The notes under the pieces: generated by a model
The model's input: only the letters and a program-made list of their open reading frames with translations
Databases searched by the model: none
Told to the model about the DNA's origin: nothing
Part shown: positions 6,650 through 15,165 of the stretch, piece after piece
Layout: the number at the start of each line of letters is the position of its first letter
How positions within the stretch are numbered: the first letter of the stretch is position 1
Source: Marinobacterium sp. LSUCC0821
GTDB taxonomy: Bacteria > Pseudomonadota > Gammaproteobacteria > Pseudomonadales > Balneatricaceae
DNA length: 64,000 nucleotides
Assembly: GCF_012848475.1 (NCBI RefSeq)
Contig: NZ_CP051666.1
Location: 2,259,501-2,323,500, forward strand
Reading direction: 5' to 3'
Translations under genes and position numbers: made by a program

Positions 6650-7530
6650 AAGGTATTGTCCTTGCCGGTGGTTATGGCACACGTCTTCACCCTATTACCA
6701 AAGGGATCTCCAAGCAGCTCTTGCCCATCTACGATAAGCCTATGATCTATTACCCATTGTCAGTCTTGATGTTAGCGGGGATTCGGGAGATTTTGATTAT
6801 TACCACGAGTGATGATCAAACAGCTTTTCAAAACCTATTAGGCGATGGGCGCGAATTTGGAATTACGCTTAGTTACGCTGTTCAGCCATCACCTGAAGGT
6901 ATTGCCCAGGCTTTGCTTATTGGGGCGGATTTTATCGGTGACGAATCAGTCTGTTTGATCCTTGGTGATAATCTCTTCTATGGATATGGTTTTACAGCGC
7001 TTTTAAAGCAGGCGGCAGAATTGAATCAGGGTGCACATATTTTTGCATATCCAGTTAAGCACCCAGAGCATTTTGGTGTGGTTGAGTTAGATGAGAAAGG
7101 TAAGGTGGTTTCCATACAAGAGAAGCCAGCACAGCCAAAATCCGCGTTAGCGGTTACCGGTCTCTATTTTTATGACAATCGCGCCATTGATTTCGTTAAA
7201 CAACTTGCCCCTAGTCAAAGGGGGGAGTTGGAAATTACCGATCTAAATAATCTGTATTTAAAAGATGATGAACTGCAGGTAACACAGTTAGGGCGCGGTT
7301 TTGCTTGGCTGGATACGGGTACCCATGACGCACTGATGGAAGCTGGACAGTTTGTCCAGGCAATAGAGCATCGTCAAGGCTTGAAAGTAGCTTGCCTTGA
7401 GGAGATCGGTTTTAGAAATGGCTGGCTAATCGCGCAAGCACTTAAAGAGCAGGGGCAACGTTTATCTAAAACCGGTTATGGCCAATATCTGCTTCGTATT
7501 GCAGAAGAAGGTTTTGATGAACGTAACTAA
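6646..7530 (+). CDS. rfbA: Glucose-1-phosphate thymidylyltransferase
   Basis: Makes dTDP-glucose from dTTP and glucose 1-phosphate, the entry to the dTDP-rhamnose pathway. The 294-residue length is typical of RmlA. The N-terminal nucleotide-binding signature [20 protein letters not shown] (residues 6-25) is intact, followed by LGDNLFYG and the sugar-binding VEKP-like segment [11 protein letters not shown]. The start overlaps the rfbB stop by 4 bp, and the last 14 bp overlap rfbC, so the operon is translationally coupled. The product dTDP-rhamnose is known to inhibit this enzyme in other bacteria. Confidence 0.96.
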   Translation: MKGIVLAGGYGTRLHPITKGISKQLLPIYDKPMIYYPLSVLMLAGIREILIITTSDDQTAFQNLLGDGREFGITLSYAVQPSPEGIAQALLIGADFIGDESVCLILGDNLFYGYGFTALLKQAAELNQGAHIFAYPVKHPEHFGVVELDEKGKVVSIQEKPAQPKSALAVTGLYFYDNRAIDFVKQLAPSQRGELEITDLNNLYLKDDELQVTQLGRGFAWLDTGTHDALMEAGQFVQAIEHRQGLKVACLEEIGFRNGWLIAQALKEQGQRLSKTGYGQYLLRIAEEGFDERN

Positions 7531-8062
7531 AACTCAGTTGCCGGGGGTGCTCATAATTGAGCCTCGGGTCTTTAGTGATGAACGTGGTTACTTTAAAGAG
7601 ACTTTTCAGGTTGATAGATATGCTGAAGCTGGGGTTCACTTCCCTTTTGTGCAAGACAATGTGTCTCGATCCAAGCAGGGTGTGCTGCGCGGACTGCACT
7701 ATCAACGCAATCATCCTCAAGGCAAGTTAGTTAGCTGTACCCTAGGTGCTGTCTACGATGTGGCTGTAGACGTAAATCCCACTTCAACAACCTTTGGTCA
7801 GTATGTAGGTTTAGAGCTATCAGCTGAAAATCACAAACAGCTGTGGATCCCGCCCGGATATGCACATGGGTTCTTGGTGCTCAGTGAGTTTGCCGAATCG
7901 CACTACAAATGTACTGAGTATTACCACCCACAAGATGAGGCAGGTTTGATCTGGAATGACTCAGATGTGGCTATTGATTGGCCGTCGGTCGAGCCCATCT
8001 TGTCCTATAAGGATTCTAAGCTTCCTACTCTTCGTGAGATTGCCGCGGGTTACTCGCGGTGA
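7517..8062 (+). CDS. rfbC: dTDP-4-dehydrorhamnose 3,5-epimerase
   Basis: Double epimerase of the dTDP-L-rhamnose pathway, a small cupin-fold protein. The ATG at 7517 gives [20 protein letters not shown] and 181 residues, the family length. An upstream in-frame ATG would add 13 non-conserved residues. Recognisable signatures are [28 protein letters not shown] with catalytic His61, and the IPPGYAHGF cupin segment. It overlaps rfbA by 14 bp and rfbD by 4 bp. Confidence 0.95.
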   Translation: MNVTKTQLPGVLIIEPRVFSDERGYFKETFQVDRYAEAGVHFPFVQDNVSRSKQGVLRGLHYQRNHPQGKLVSCTLGAVYDVAVDVNPTSTTFGQYVGLELSAENHKQLWIPPGYAHGFLVLSEFAESHYKCTEYYHPQDEAGLIWNDSDVAIDWPSVEPILSYKDSKLPTLREIAAGYSR

Positions 8063-8940
8063 GAGTAATTGTGACGGGATGTAAGGGGCAGCTTGGTCAA
8101 GCGTTGTTGAGACTTTCTCGGCTCTCAGATCTCGAGCTTTTGGGTGTTTCACACACAGAACTTGATATCACTGATAAGTTTCAGATTGATGCTGTTTTTA
8201 AAAAAATTAAACCGGATTTATTGATTAATACAGCGGCCTTCACGGCAGTCGATAAAGCTGAAAGTGACTCACGCTCAGCGTTTATCACTAATAGTGAAGG
8301 CCCGCGTTATCTTGCGGAAGCTTGTAACCAAGCTGAGATTCCTATTATTCATCTATCAACCGACTATGTATTTGATGGTGAATTGGACCGCGCATATTGC
8401 GAATCCGATGTTCCACATCCTCTTAATGTGTATGGCGAGAGCAAGTTGTCTGGTGAGCGTGCAGTGCAGCAGGCAGCGGAGCGTCATATCATTCTGCGAA
8501 CATCTTGGCTCTTCTCTGAGCAATCACCTAACTTTGTTATGACGATGCTTAAACTTGCTAAGAGTAAAGCTGAGCAACTTAAAATTGTGAATGACCAAGT
8601 TGGTGGGCCGACGAGCGCTACCTCAGTAGCCAATCTCCTGTTATTAATGGCAACCCGATATTCTGAACAAGGCGCTCTTAATTGGGGGACATACCACTTT
8701 GCAGGCCAGCCATATTGTTCATGGTATGAGTTTGCTGAGACGATTTTTACGTTGGCACAAGAGAAAGGTTTGCTAGAAAGAAGGCCCGACACAACCCCGA
8801 TTCAAACGCATGAATACCCCAGTTTAGCCAAACGTCCTCAAAATTCGATGTTAGATTCTTCTAAGGTAAGTCGAGATTTTGGTGTGTACCCTTGTGATTG
8901 GAGGGCAGAATTGGAGAAGGTGCTTCAGAGAGTCACGTAA
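8059..8940 (+). CDS. rfbD: dTDP-4-dehydrorhamnose reductase
   Basis: Final step to dTDP-L-rhamnose, an NAD(P)H-dependent short-chain reductase of 293 residues. The GTG start lies in GTGA overlapping the rfbC stop. The nucleotide-binding GCKGQLGQ follows the first strand, INTAAFTAVDKAE and LSTDYVFDG are diagnostic of RmlD, and YGESKLSGE carries the Tyr-Lys catalytic pair. The 3' end overlaps the convergent epmB gene by 8 bp, tying the rhamnose cluster directly to the EF-P modification genes. Confidence 0.95.
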   Translation: MRVIVTGCKGQLGQALLRLSRLSDLELLGVSHTELDITDKFQIDAVFKKIKPDLLINTAAFTAVDKAESDSRSAFITNSEGPRYLAEACNQAEIPIIHLSTDYVFDGELDRAYCESDVPHPLNVYGESKLSGERAVQQAAERHIILRTSWLFSEQSPNFVMTMLKLAKSKAEQLKIVNDQVGGPTSATSVANLLLLMATRYSEQGALNWGTYHFAGQPYCSWYEFAETIFTLAQEKGLLERRPDTTPIQTHEYPSLAKRPQNSMLDSSKVSRDFGVYPCDWRAELEKVLQRVT

Positions 8941-9937
8941 TTAGAGTCTTAGAACTTCTGCCAGGAATCTCTTTAGCAAGTTTCGGCAGTAAATAGCCAG
9001 GTAGCTCCGCTTGAAGCTCCTTGTAAATTGTTAAACCTTCTTCATCTCCAACATCAAAGTGACTTGCGCCTGCTACAGGGTCAAAGAGGAAAAGGTAGTA
9101 AGGTAGCGCCCCGTGATTGAAGAGTTTGCGCGATAGGTTGGCCAGTTCGTTCGCGGTGTCATTAACCCCTTTTAGCAATACTGCTTGGTTTAATACCGTT
9201 GCACCAGCTGATTTTAGTTTGCTAATAGCATCGCCAAGATCACGATCGATCTCGTTACTGTGATTAATGTGCAGTACAACGACGCTGTTCAATCTCGTAT
9301 TGGCGAGTATCTGGCAAAACTGCTCTGTAATTCGCGTTGGGATAACGACAGGAAAGCGAGTATGGAATCTGACTCGCTCTAGGTGCTCTATCGACTCAAG
9401 ATCATTTAGCATTTTTAAGAGTCGTGTATCACTTGTTACTAATGGGTCGCCGCCTGAGAAGATCACCTCTTTAAGATCTGTGTTTTCTCTAATATATTGC
9501 AGTGCGAATTGCCACTGCGCGCCGCCCAGTTGGTTTTCTTCATAGGGGTAGTGTCTACGAAAACAGTAGCGGCAATTAATGGCGCAGGCACCGCTGGTTA
9601 TAAGCAGTACTCTGTCTTTATATTTGTGCACCAGGCCCGGCACTGGAGATGCGCTGGCTTCTTCGAGTGGGTCATTACTATACCCAGGTACCTCAGCATG
9701 TTCTAAATGGATAGGAAGTATCTGACGCAGAAGTGGGTCATTTTCATTGCCTACTTCGATTCTCGATACAAACTCTCGTGGCACGCGAAGTGGAAACAGC
9801 TCTGCTGCAGATTTCGCTGCAGGTAGCAGCTCATTCGGAAGTTTAAGAAGCTGCAGTAACTCTTCAGGTCGAGTAACCGCATTGCGCAGTGCATGCTGCC
9901 AATCATCATTGTTACTGACTTGAATGAGGTTATTCAT
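8933..9937 (-). CDS. epmB: EF-P--(R)-beta-lysine pathway lysine 2,3-aminomutase
   Basis: Radical-SAM, PLP-dependent enzyme that converts L-lysine to (R)-beta-lysine for attachment to EF-P. The 334-residue length matches the EpmB (YjeK) branch, shorter than catabolic lysine 2,3-aminomutases. The iron-sulfur motif is CAINCRYCFRR (Cys118, Cys122, Cys125), followed by the SAM-binding SGGDPL segment. The C-terminal PGRSSKT contains Lys330, a good candidate for the PLP lysine (Lys332 in E. coli EpmB). It is transcribed divergently from earP and convergently with rfbD, so it lies between the rhamnose genes and the rhamnosyltransferase. Its product serves EpmA at 12890 and the Lys34-type EF-P at 12146. 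Confidence 0.94.
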   Translation of the reverse strand: MNNLIQVSNNDDWQHALRNAVTRPEELLQLLKLPNELLPAAKSAAELFPLRVPREFVSRIEVGNENDPLLRQILPIHLEHAEVPGYSNDPLEEASASPVPGLVHKYKDRVLLITSGACAINCRYCFRRHYPYEENQLGGAQWQFALQYIRENTDLKEVIFSGGDPLVTSDTRLLKMLNDLESIEHLERVRFHTRFPVVIPTRITEQFCQILANTRLNSVVVLHINHSNEIDRDLGDAISKLKSAGATVLNQAVLLKGVNDTANELANLSRKLFNHGALPYYLFLFDPVAGASHFDVGDEEGLTIYKELQAELPGYLLPKLAKEIPGRSSKTLIT

Positions 9938-10106
9938 CGACTTGGGTAGATCGCTTGATAGATAGTTGCTTTGGTAGTTGTTTTGATAGTGGTGCCATCA
10001 TGCCACATTGAATGATTTGAGGACATTATTTGAGTTTCGCTAGGCAGAAAGAGAGAAGGAAAGTTAGGTAGAATATGCTGATACATTTTTCGAAGGCTAA
10101 AGCGCT

Positions 10107-11225
10107 ATGAAATCTTGGGATATCTTCTGTCACGTCATCGATAACTATGGCGATATTGGTGTTACCTGGCGCTTGGCACGACAGCTCTCCCAAGAGTTTA
10201 ATTTTCCTGTGCGTCTCTTTGTGGATGATTTGGCATCATTCCAACATATCTGCCCAGAGGTTGATCAGTCTGCTAGTGAGCAATCCGTATATGGGGTTTC
10301 GATTATTCATTGGCTTGCGGATCTTTCGATAACTCCATCAGATATCGTTATTGAAGCTTTTGCGTGTGAACTTCCCGATTTATTGAAACGAGCGATGTCA
10401 GAGCGTACGCCAGCGTCGCTTTGGATTAATCTTGAATATCTAAGCGCTGAGTCTTGGGTTGAAGGGTGTCACCGTTTACCCTCACCGCAGATGATTGGCC
10501 CCGATAAATATTTCTTCTTCCCTGGGTTTGCTGCGCAGACCGGTGGGCTGCTGCGAGAGTCTGATCTTATCTCTCGACGCGATGCGTTCGACAAGCAACA
10601 GCAAACGGAGTTTCTTAAAAAGCTGGGTGTGGTGAGAGATGCTGATTCAACGCTGATTTCACTCTTCACCTATGAGAATACAGCTATAGACTCTTGGTTA
10701 GATGCTCTCTCTAACGCTCCAGATTCATCGCACCTTTTGGTTCCTCGAGGAAGAGTTGAATCAGGAGTGGCAGCTTGGTTGGGAGTTAATGGGCTTGAAA
10801 AAGGCGAGGTTCATAGGCGCGGCACATTAACCATTCAATCTATTCCATTCGTCTCACAGCTTGAGTATGACCAACTCCTGTGGAGCTGCGATATCAATTT
10901 TGTCCGAGGTGAGGACTCATTTGTGCGTGCCCAGTGGGCAGGTAAACCGTTTATTTGGCATATTTATCAGCAAGAAGAGTTGGCGCATATTGAAAAACTT
11001 GAAGCGTTTTTAAGCCACTATTTAGCCGATGCAGACCCCGTCACATCAAAAGTAATTAGAGATCTCTGGATAGCGTGGAATCTTGAAGAATCACTTGGTG
11101 ATTCTTGGAACTTCTGGAAACTCAATGGGTTAGCAATAGCGGGGCATTCAGAGGATTGTTGCAGGCAACTTAGTAAGCAAAAAAGCCTTGCAGAATCTCT
11201 AGCAGAATTCACAGAAAACTGGTAA
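10107..11225 (+). CDS. earP: EF-P arginine rhamnosyltransferase EarP
   Basis: Inverting GT-B glycosyltransferase (DUF2331 family) that moves rhamnose from dTDP-L-rhamnose onto Arg32 of EF-P. The 372-residue protein starts MKSWDIFCHVIDNYGDIGVT with Asp12 and Asp16, matching the essential N-terminal Asp residues of known EarP. The C-terminal nucleotide-binding motif VRGEDSFVRAQWAGKPFIWH gives Arg267, Glu269 and Asp270, the family's donor-site residues. It is followed after 43 bp by an EF-P gene whose loop tip is Arg32, the cognate acceptor, so the pair is probably one transcript. The rmlBACD donor genes lie just upstream. No key residue is missing. Confidence 0.95.
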   Translation: MKSWDIFCHVIDNYGDIGVTWRLARQLSQEFNFPVRLFVDDLASFQHICPEVDQSASEQSVYGVSIIHWLADLSITPSDIVIEAFACELPDLLKRAMSERTPASLWINLEYLSAESWVEGCHRLPSPQMIGPDKYFFFPGFAAQTGGLLRESDLISRRDAFDKQQQTEFLKKLGVVRDADSTLISLFTYENTAIDSWLDALSNAPDSSHLLVPRGRVESGVAAWLGVNGLEKGEVHRRGTLTIQSIPFVSQLEYDQLLWSCDINFVRGEDSFVRAQWAGKPFIWHIYQQEELAHIEKLEAFLSHYLADADPVTSKVIRDLWIAWNLEESLGDSWNFWKLNGLAIAGHSEDCCRQLSKQKSLAESLAEFTENW

Positions 11226-11268
11226 AAAGCGCGCAGCAATTTTGCTCACTTTTTAACCGAGAACCATC

Positions 11269-11841
11269 TTGAAAACAGCACAAGATATTAAAGTAAACAA
11301 CGTCGTCCTAATCGATGGCGCACCATGGATCGTTCAGAAAGCGGAGTACACCAAATCTGGCCGCAATAGCGCGATCATGAAAATGAAGCTGAAAAACCTA
11401 CTTTCAGGTTCAACATCAGAAACTGTATACAAATTTGATGACAAAATGGAGCAGGTTATCCTTGATCAGATCGATGTAACTTACTCATATAAATCTGATG
11501 AGATGTACGTCTTTGTTGATGAAGAGTACAACCAGTACGAACTCAACGCTGAAGACATCGAAAGTGTTATCCCTTACATCATCGACGGTATGACCGATGT
11601 ATGTAGTGCCGTGTTCTTCCAGGGTAAAGTTATCTCTGTAGATCTACCAACAACGATTATTCGTCAGGTTGAATACACTGAAGGTTCTGACCGTGGCAAC
11701 ACCAGCGGTAAAGTTATGAAGCCTGGCCGTCTAAGCAACGGTACTGAGATTAAGATCCCAGACTTCTGTGAAATCGGCGACTGGATCGAAATTGATACAC
11801 GCAATGGCGAATACAAATCACGTGCTAAGGCTCCGGTTTAA
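11269..11841 (+). CDS. efp: Elongation factor P, Arg32 (EarP-dependent) type
   Basis: A 190-residue three-domain EF-P. It starts with TTG ([20 protein letters not shown]), as shown by the conserved N-terminus of Pseudomonas EF-P. The domain I loop reads [10 protein letters not shown] with Arg32 at the tip, exactly the residue rhamnosylated by EarP. The rest ([19 protein letters not shown]-like [15 protein letters not shown] and [14 protein letters not shown]) matches the P. aeruginosa-type lineage and not YeiP/EfpL. EF-P relieves ribosome stalling at consecutive prolines. It lies 43 bp after earP and is followed by its own terminator. This is one of two EF-P genes within 1.5 kb. Confidence 0.95.
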   Translation: MKTAQDIKVNNVVLIDGAPWIVQKAEYTKSGRNSAIMKMKLKNLLSGSTSETVYKFDDKMEQVILDQIDVTYSYKSDEMYVFVDEEYNQYELNAEDIESVIPYIIDGMTDVCSAVFFQGKVISVDLPTTIIRQVEYTEGSDRGNTSGKVMKPGRLSNGTEIKIPDFCEIGDWIEIDTRNGEYKSRAKAPV

Positions 11842-11872
11842 TAGATTTACACTATATCCCGAAATCTAAGCT

Positions 11873-11913
11873 AAATCAGGCCCTGTGAATGCATAGTTCC
11901 CAGGGCCTGATTT
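11873..11913 (+). terminator. Rho-independent-like terminator of the earP-efp unit
   Basis: AAATCAGGCCCTG (11873-11885) pairs perfectly with CAGGGCCTGATTT (11901-11913) around a 15-base loop, followed by ATTTCTA. The stem is very stable but the T tract is short. It separates the Arg32-type from the Lys34-type EF-P gene. Confidence 0.75.
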
Positions 11914-12030
11914 ATTTCTACTCTAGCGAATCTTCACTCAACCCCTGCCAAAAATCTTGCATTTCATTTGATCTTCTTAGATTTGAGTCCTATTTCGGCA
12001 ATTTGTGCTCAATTTGAAGGGATTAAAGTT

Positions 12031-12058
12031 TTGACCCTCACCTCCCTAGGGGTATACT
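12031..12058 (+). promoter_or_regulatory. Sigma70 promoter of the Lys34-type efp
   Basis: TTGACC (12031-12036) and TATACT (12053-12058) are separated by 16 bp. They lie 87 bp upstream of the ATG at 12146 and downstream of the preceding terminator. With the terminator this accounts for the 304-bp gap at 11842-12145. The rest of the gap is AT-rich with no ORF. Confidence 0.75.
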
Positions 12059-12145
12059 CACCGCACCATTAGTGCGCTCTTAATTGTTTAACACACCGTT
12101 AGAAGCTGATTGCGCGTCAAACAAGTAATTACACTGGGAATTTAT

Positions 12146-12709
12146 ATGGCAAACGTCTCTAGTGGCCAGTTCAAAACTGGTATGAAAGTAATGATCGATG
12201 GCGATCCATGTAACATGGTTGAAGTTGAGTTTGTAAAACCGGGCAAAGGTCAGGCTTTTACTCGCGTACGCCTTCGCAACCTTCTAACCGGTCGTATTTG
12301 GGAACGTACCTTCAAATCGAACGAATCAGCTGAAACTGCAGATGTTATGGATCGTGATATGGAGTATCTCTACAACGATGGCGAGATGTGGCACTTCATG
12401 GAACCGGACACCTTCGAGCAGCACGCAGCAGATCAGAATGCGGTAGCAGACTGTGCTAAGTGGCTGAAAGAGGGTGACAAAGTGATGGTTACTCTTTGGA
12501 ACAACAACCCGATTGCTGTGACTCCACCAAACTTCGTAGAGCTAGAAGTAACTGAGACGGATCCTGGTCTCAAAGGTGATACGGCACAGGGTGGTACTAA
12601 ACCTGCGACTGTTAGCACAGGGGCTGTTGTTCGTGTGCCACTCTTTGTTAACACTGGCGATGTATTGCGTATCGATACGCGTACAGGTGAGTATGTAAGC
12701 CGCGCTTAA
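12146..12709 (+). CDS. efp: Elongation factor P, Lys34 (EpmAB-dependent) type
   Basis: Second EF-P, 187 residues, of the E. coli type. The loop [10 protein letters not shown] places Lys34 at the tip, the residue that EpmA modifies with (R)-beta-lysine. TYLYNDGEFWHFM-like [31 protein letters not shown]-like [20 protein letters not shown] and [11 protein letters not shown] match E. coli Efp closely. The ATG at 12146 is preferred: CTGGGA lies just upstream and the translated upstream extension is not conserved. It has its own promoter and a strong terminator, so it is monocistronic. epmA follows after two repeat elements. Confidence 0.96.
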   Translation: MANVSSGQFKTGMKVMIDGDPCNMVEVEFVKPGKGQAFTRVRLRNLLTGRIWERTFKSNESAETADVMDRDMEYLYNDGEMWHFMEPDTFEQHAADQNAVADCAKWLKEGDKVMVTLWNNNPIAVTPPNFVELEVTETDPGLKGDTAQGGTKPATVSTGAVVRVPLFVNTGDVLRIDTRTGEYVSRA

Positions 12710-12726
12710 TTGTTATGTGGCTTTGA

Positions 12727-12752
12727 AACGGCAGCTTAGGCTGCCGTTTTTT
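12727..12752 (+). terminator. Terminator after Lys34-type efp
   Basis: AACGGCAGC (12727-12735), loop TTAG, GCTGCCGTT (12740-12748), then an uninterrupted T run. A textbook intrinsic terminator. Confidence 0.92.
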
Positions 12753-12776
12753 GTTGGAAAGTGTAAATTGGAAATT

Positions 12777-12828
12777 TAGGGGTCAGAGTCGTCGAATCCG
12801 CAGGCAGGCTCGACTACTCTGACCCCTA
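12777..12828. repeat. Palindromic repeat with 13-bp perfect arms
   Basis: TAGGGGTCAGAGT and ACTCTGACCCCTA form the arms around an interior that pairs partly (GTCGA/TCGAC). The GGGGTCAGAGT arm recurs in the larger hairpin at 21286-21358, so this is a dispersed family and not a second terminator. Confidence 0.7.
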
Positions 12829-12845
12829 ACATCGTGGGTTAACAA

Positions 12846-12872
12846 GCGGTTGTCAGGCTGAAGCCGGACACC
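12846..12872. repeat. REP-like element
   Basis: GCGGTTGTCAGGCTGAAGC followed by CGGACACC is the clearest single copy of the repeat family also present at 3457, 21391, 25396 and 63443. It lies 17 bp before epmA. Confidence 0.6.
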
Positions 12873-12889
12873 AAGGGTATAAAAAGTTA

Positions 12890-13858
12890 ATGAATCGTAA
12901 TCATTGGCAGCCAACGGCTGAGATTTTGACGCTTAGAGAGCGTGCCAAGATGCTGGCGCAGGTGCGAGCTTTTTTTGCTGAGCGTGGCGTAATGGAGGTT
13001 GATACACAGTGCATCTCTAAAGCGGCTGTGAGTGACCCCTTTATCGATTCAATTGAGGTCTCATTCCAAAGGCACCCAGCAGGTGACGTTGAACCTCACT
13101 ACCTACAAAGCTCGCCCGAGTATGCCATGAAGCGTCTGCTAGCCTTCGATAGTGGCCCCATCTACCAGTTGGGTAAGGTTTTTCGTAACGGTGAAGTAGG
13201 GCGGTACCACAACCCCGAATTCACTATGCTCGAGTGGTACCGTCCTCGGTTCAGTGCTGACCAGCTCATGGACGAGGTACAAGCGTTGGTGAGTGCTATT
13301 TTGGGTGAGCAACACTGGCAACGTCTTACCTACAGAGAGTTGTTTCAGCAGTTCGTGGGAGTCGATCCTCATGCAGCTAGCATTGACGACCTCAAAGCCC
13401 TGCTAGAGCCTCATTTTGAATGCGCCTTTACTGATGCGCGAAAAGATACTTGGTTGGAGCTGGTGATGTCCCATCTAATTGAACCCAAGTTGATTGAACC
13501 AACACTCGTCACTGACTTTCCGGCATCACAGGCGGCTTTAGCAGAGATAAAGCTGGATGAGTTTGGGGTGAGTGTTGCGACCCGTTTTGAGCTCTATGCT
13601 GGGGGTATGGAACTTGCAAACGGTTACCAGGAACTTCGAGACCCGAACGAACAAGCCAATCGTATGGATGCTGACTGGGCCTTTCGTGAATCAGCAGGCA
13701 TGCCACTTCGTCCACTTGAGACCCGTTTAGTATCAGCACTCGAAAGTGGCATCCCTCAGTGTGCTGGGGTCGCCCTAGGTTTTGATCGTCTCCTGATGAT
13801 TAAAGTCGGCGCGCGAGATATCAAAGAGGTGATCCCCTTTGGGTTTGAGCGTTGTTAA
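12890..13858 (+). CDS. epmA: EF-P--lysine lysyltransferase (GenX/PoxA)
   Basis: A truncated class II lysyl-tRNA synthetase paralog that activates (R)-beta-lysine and transfers it to Lys34 of EF-P. The 322-residue length matches EpmA and lacks the tRNA anticodon-binding domain of LysS. Class II motif 2 is visible in KVFRNGEVGRYHNPEFTMLE, and motif 3 in GVALGFDRLLMIKVG near the C-terminus. QSSPEYAMKRLLA and YAGGMELANGYQEL are also family hallmarks. Together with epmB and the Lys34-type efp the beta-lysylation pathway is complete except for the optional hydroxylase EpmC, not seen here. Its 3' end overlaps the convergent malY-like gene by 38 bp. Confidence 0.95.
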   Translation: MNRNHWQPTAEILTLRERAKMLAQVRAFFAERGVMEVDTQCISKAAVSDPFIDSIEVSFQRHPAGDVEPHYLQSSPEYAMKRLLAFDSGPIYQLGKVFRNGEVGRYHNPEFTMLEWYRPRFSADQLMDEVQALVSAILGEQHWQRLTYRELFQQFVGVDPHAASIDDLKALLEPHFECAFTDARKDTWLELVMSHLIEPKLIEPTLVTDFPASQAALAEIKLDEFGVSVATRFELYAGGMELANGYQELRDPNEQANRMDADWAFRESAGMPLRPLETRLVSALESGIPQCAGVALGFDRLLMIKVGARDIKEVIPFGFERC

Positions 13859-15002
13859 GCGCCCGTTCCATTCTATCCAGTGCAGCTTTAAGCGTTGCGC
13901 GTGTGCATCCCAAATTCATCCTTACAAAATTGGGGTCTCCAAAATCCCTGCCGGGTGAGAGGCCGACACCTGCTTGCTCAAAAAAGGCGTGCGGGTCTTC
14001 GAGATTGGCTTTGCTGCAGTCTATCCAAGCCAGGTAAGTCGCCTCAAAGGAGTTAAGAGAGAGGCCGGGCATGCTATTGATACGCTCTAGGGTGAGATCT
14101 CTATTATCTTTAAGATAGTGACACTGCTGCTGATTCCACTCATCTCCTTCTCGATATGCAGCGATGGCTGCTGTGTAACCAAGCAGGTTTACGTCTGGCA
14201 CAATCCCTTTACGTATCTGCTGAAACCTTTGGCGAATATCTGAGTTTTGAATGACAGCTACCGAGCAGCCTAAGCCTGCAATATTCCATGTTTTGCTAGG
14301 GGCCATCAGTGTGATGGTGCGCGCTGCGATCTCCGGTGAGATTGAGGCGAGTGGAATGTGTTTAGCTGCTGGTTCTAGCAGCAGGTCACAGTGGATCTCG
14401 TCTGAGCAGATTATAAAATCATACTGAATAGCCAGTTCGCCAAGTCTCTTTAATTCATCTTCGCGATAGATCGTGCCACCAGGGTTATGAGGATTGCAGA
14501 AGAGCAGTAGGTCTATCTCTTCTGCGACCTGTTCTAGCGCGCTAAAGTCGATCACGTAACGCCCGGCATCTTCCCTCATTGGCACAGTCACAACCTTACA
14601 ACCTGAAAGCGCTGGGGCTGACTTAAAGGGTGGGTAGATAGGTGTAGGGGTCGCGACTGAGATGCTTTCGACTGAATTTTGTTTACTTGCACGACAAGCA
14701 AGATGCAGACCAGTCACCAACCCAGGTAGCCAAATGAGCTCCTCTTCTGAAACTTGCCAGTTATAGAGACGAGCCATACGATCGATAAATAGCCTGTTCA
14801 GCTCATCAGGGGTATTGGTGTAGCCAAAGATGCCGTGTTCAATCCGTTCGATCAGCGCTTTTTTAACGGGCTCTGGTGACATGAAATCACTGTCTGCAAC
14901 CCACATCGGAATGATATCGCGCCCTTCATACTTGTCCCATTTCTGACTGCTGGTGCCGGTACGGTGGATCTCTGCATCAAAATCTGGCTTTTGCATTATC
15001 AA
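13821..15002 (-). CDS. MalY/PatB-family cystathionine beta-lyase (PLP-dependent C-S lyase)
   Basis: A 393-residue fold-type I PLP enzyme. RDIIPMWVADSDF near the N-terminus, CNPHNPGGTIY, SDEIHCDL and APSKTWNIAGLGCSVAV with the PLP-binding lysine are the hallmarks of the MalY/PatB group. These cleave cystathionine or related C-S bonds to thiol, pyruvate and ammonia. Some are bifunctional regulators, which cannot be judged from sequence. Start at the ATG at 15000-15002, or the second Met two codons on. It converges on epmA and overlaps its end. No link to EF-P function is evident. Confidence 0.85.
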   Translation of the reverse strand: MIMQKPDFDAEIHRTGTSSQKWDKYEGRDIIPMWVADSDFMSPEPVKKALIERIEHGIFGYTNTPDELNRLFIDRMARLYNWQVSEEELIWLPGLVTGLHLACRASKQNSVESISVATPTPIYPPFKSAPALSGCKVVTVPMREDAGRYVIDFSALEQVAEEIDLLLFCNPHNPGGTIYREDELKRLGELAIQYDFIICSDEIHCDLLLEPAAKHIPLASISPEIAARTITLMAPSKTWNIAGLGCSVAVIQNSDIRQRFQQIRKGIVPDVNLLGYTAAIAAYREGDEWNQQQCHYLKDNRDLTLERINSMPGLSLNSFEATYLAWIDCSKANLEDPHAFFEQAGVGLSPGRDFGDPNFVRMNLGCTRATLKAALDRMERALNNAQTQRGSPL

Positions 15003-15165
15003 TATCCTATGTCGGGATCGTATCTGCGAAGGAGAGTGACTCCCAATTAAACCTGTTTATGGGGTACTCGGGTATGCTGTTTTTCCGTTATCATAGCGGA
15101 TACCAATATTAAGTATACGGCTAATGGCCTTATGTATCCGCAGCGCTGTGCAGGAGACGTTTTTT

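Noticed and set aside
11269-11841. First EF-P as a YeiP/EfpL paralog
   Set aside because: The loop SGRNSA with Arg32, the N-terminus MKTAQDIK and the position directly after earP match the EarP-type EF-P. YeiP/EfpL has a longer loop with a different pattern and is not linked to earP.
12110-12145. Upstream ATG extension of the Lys34-type EF-P ([12 protein letters not shown])
   Set aside because: The 12 extra residues are not part of any EF-P, and a Shine-Dalgarno sits just before the ATG at 12146, which places the modified lysine at the standard position 34.
12777-12828. Second intrinsic terminator after efp
   Set aside because: There is no T tract, a real terminator already lies at 12727-12752, and the arm recurs at 21286, so it is a repeat.
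15003-15165. Leucine leader peptide/attenuator before leuA
   Set aside because: No short ORF with consecutive Leu codons and no terminator-antiterminator pair could be found.
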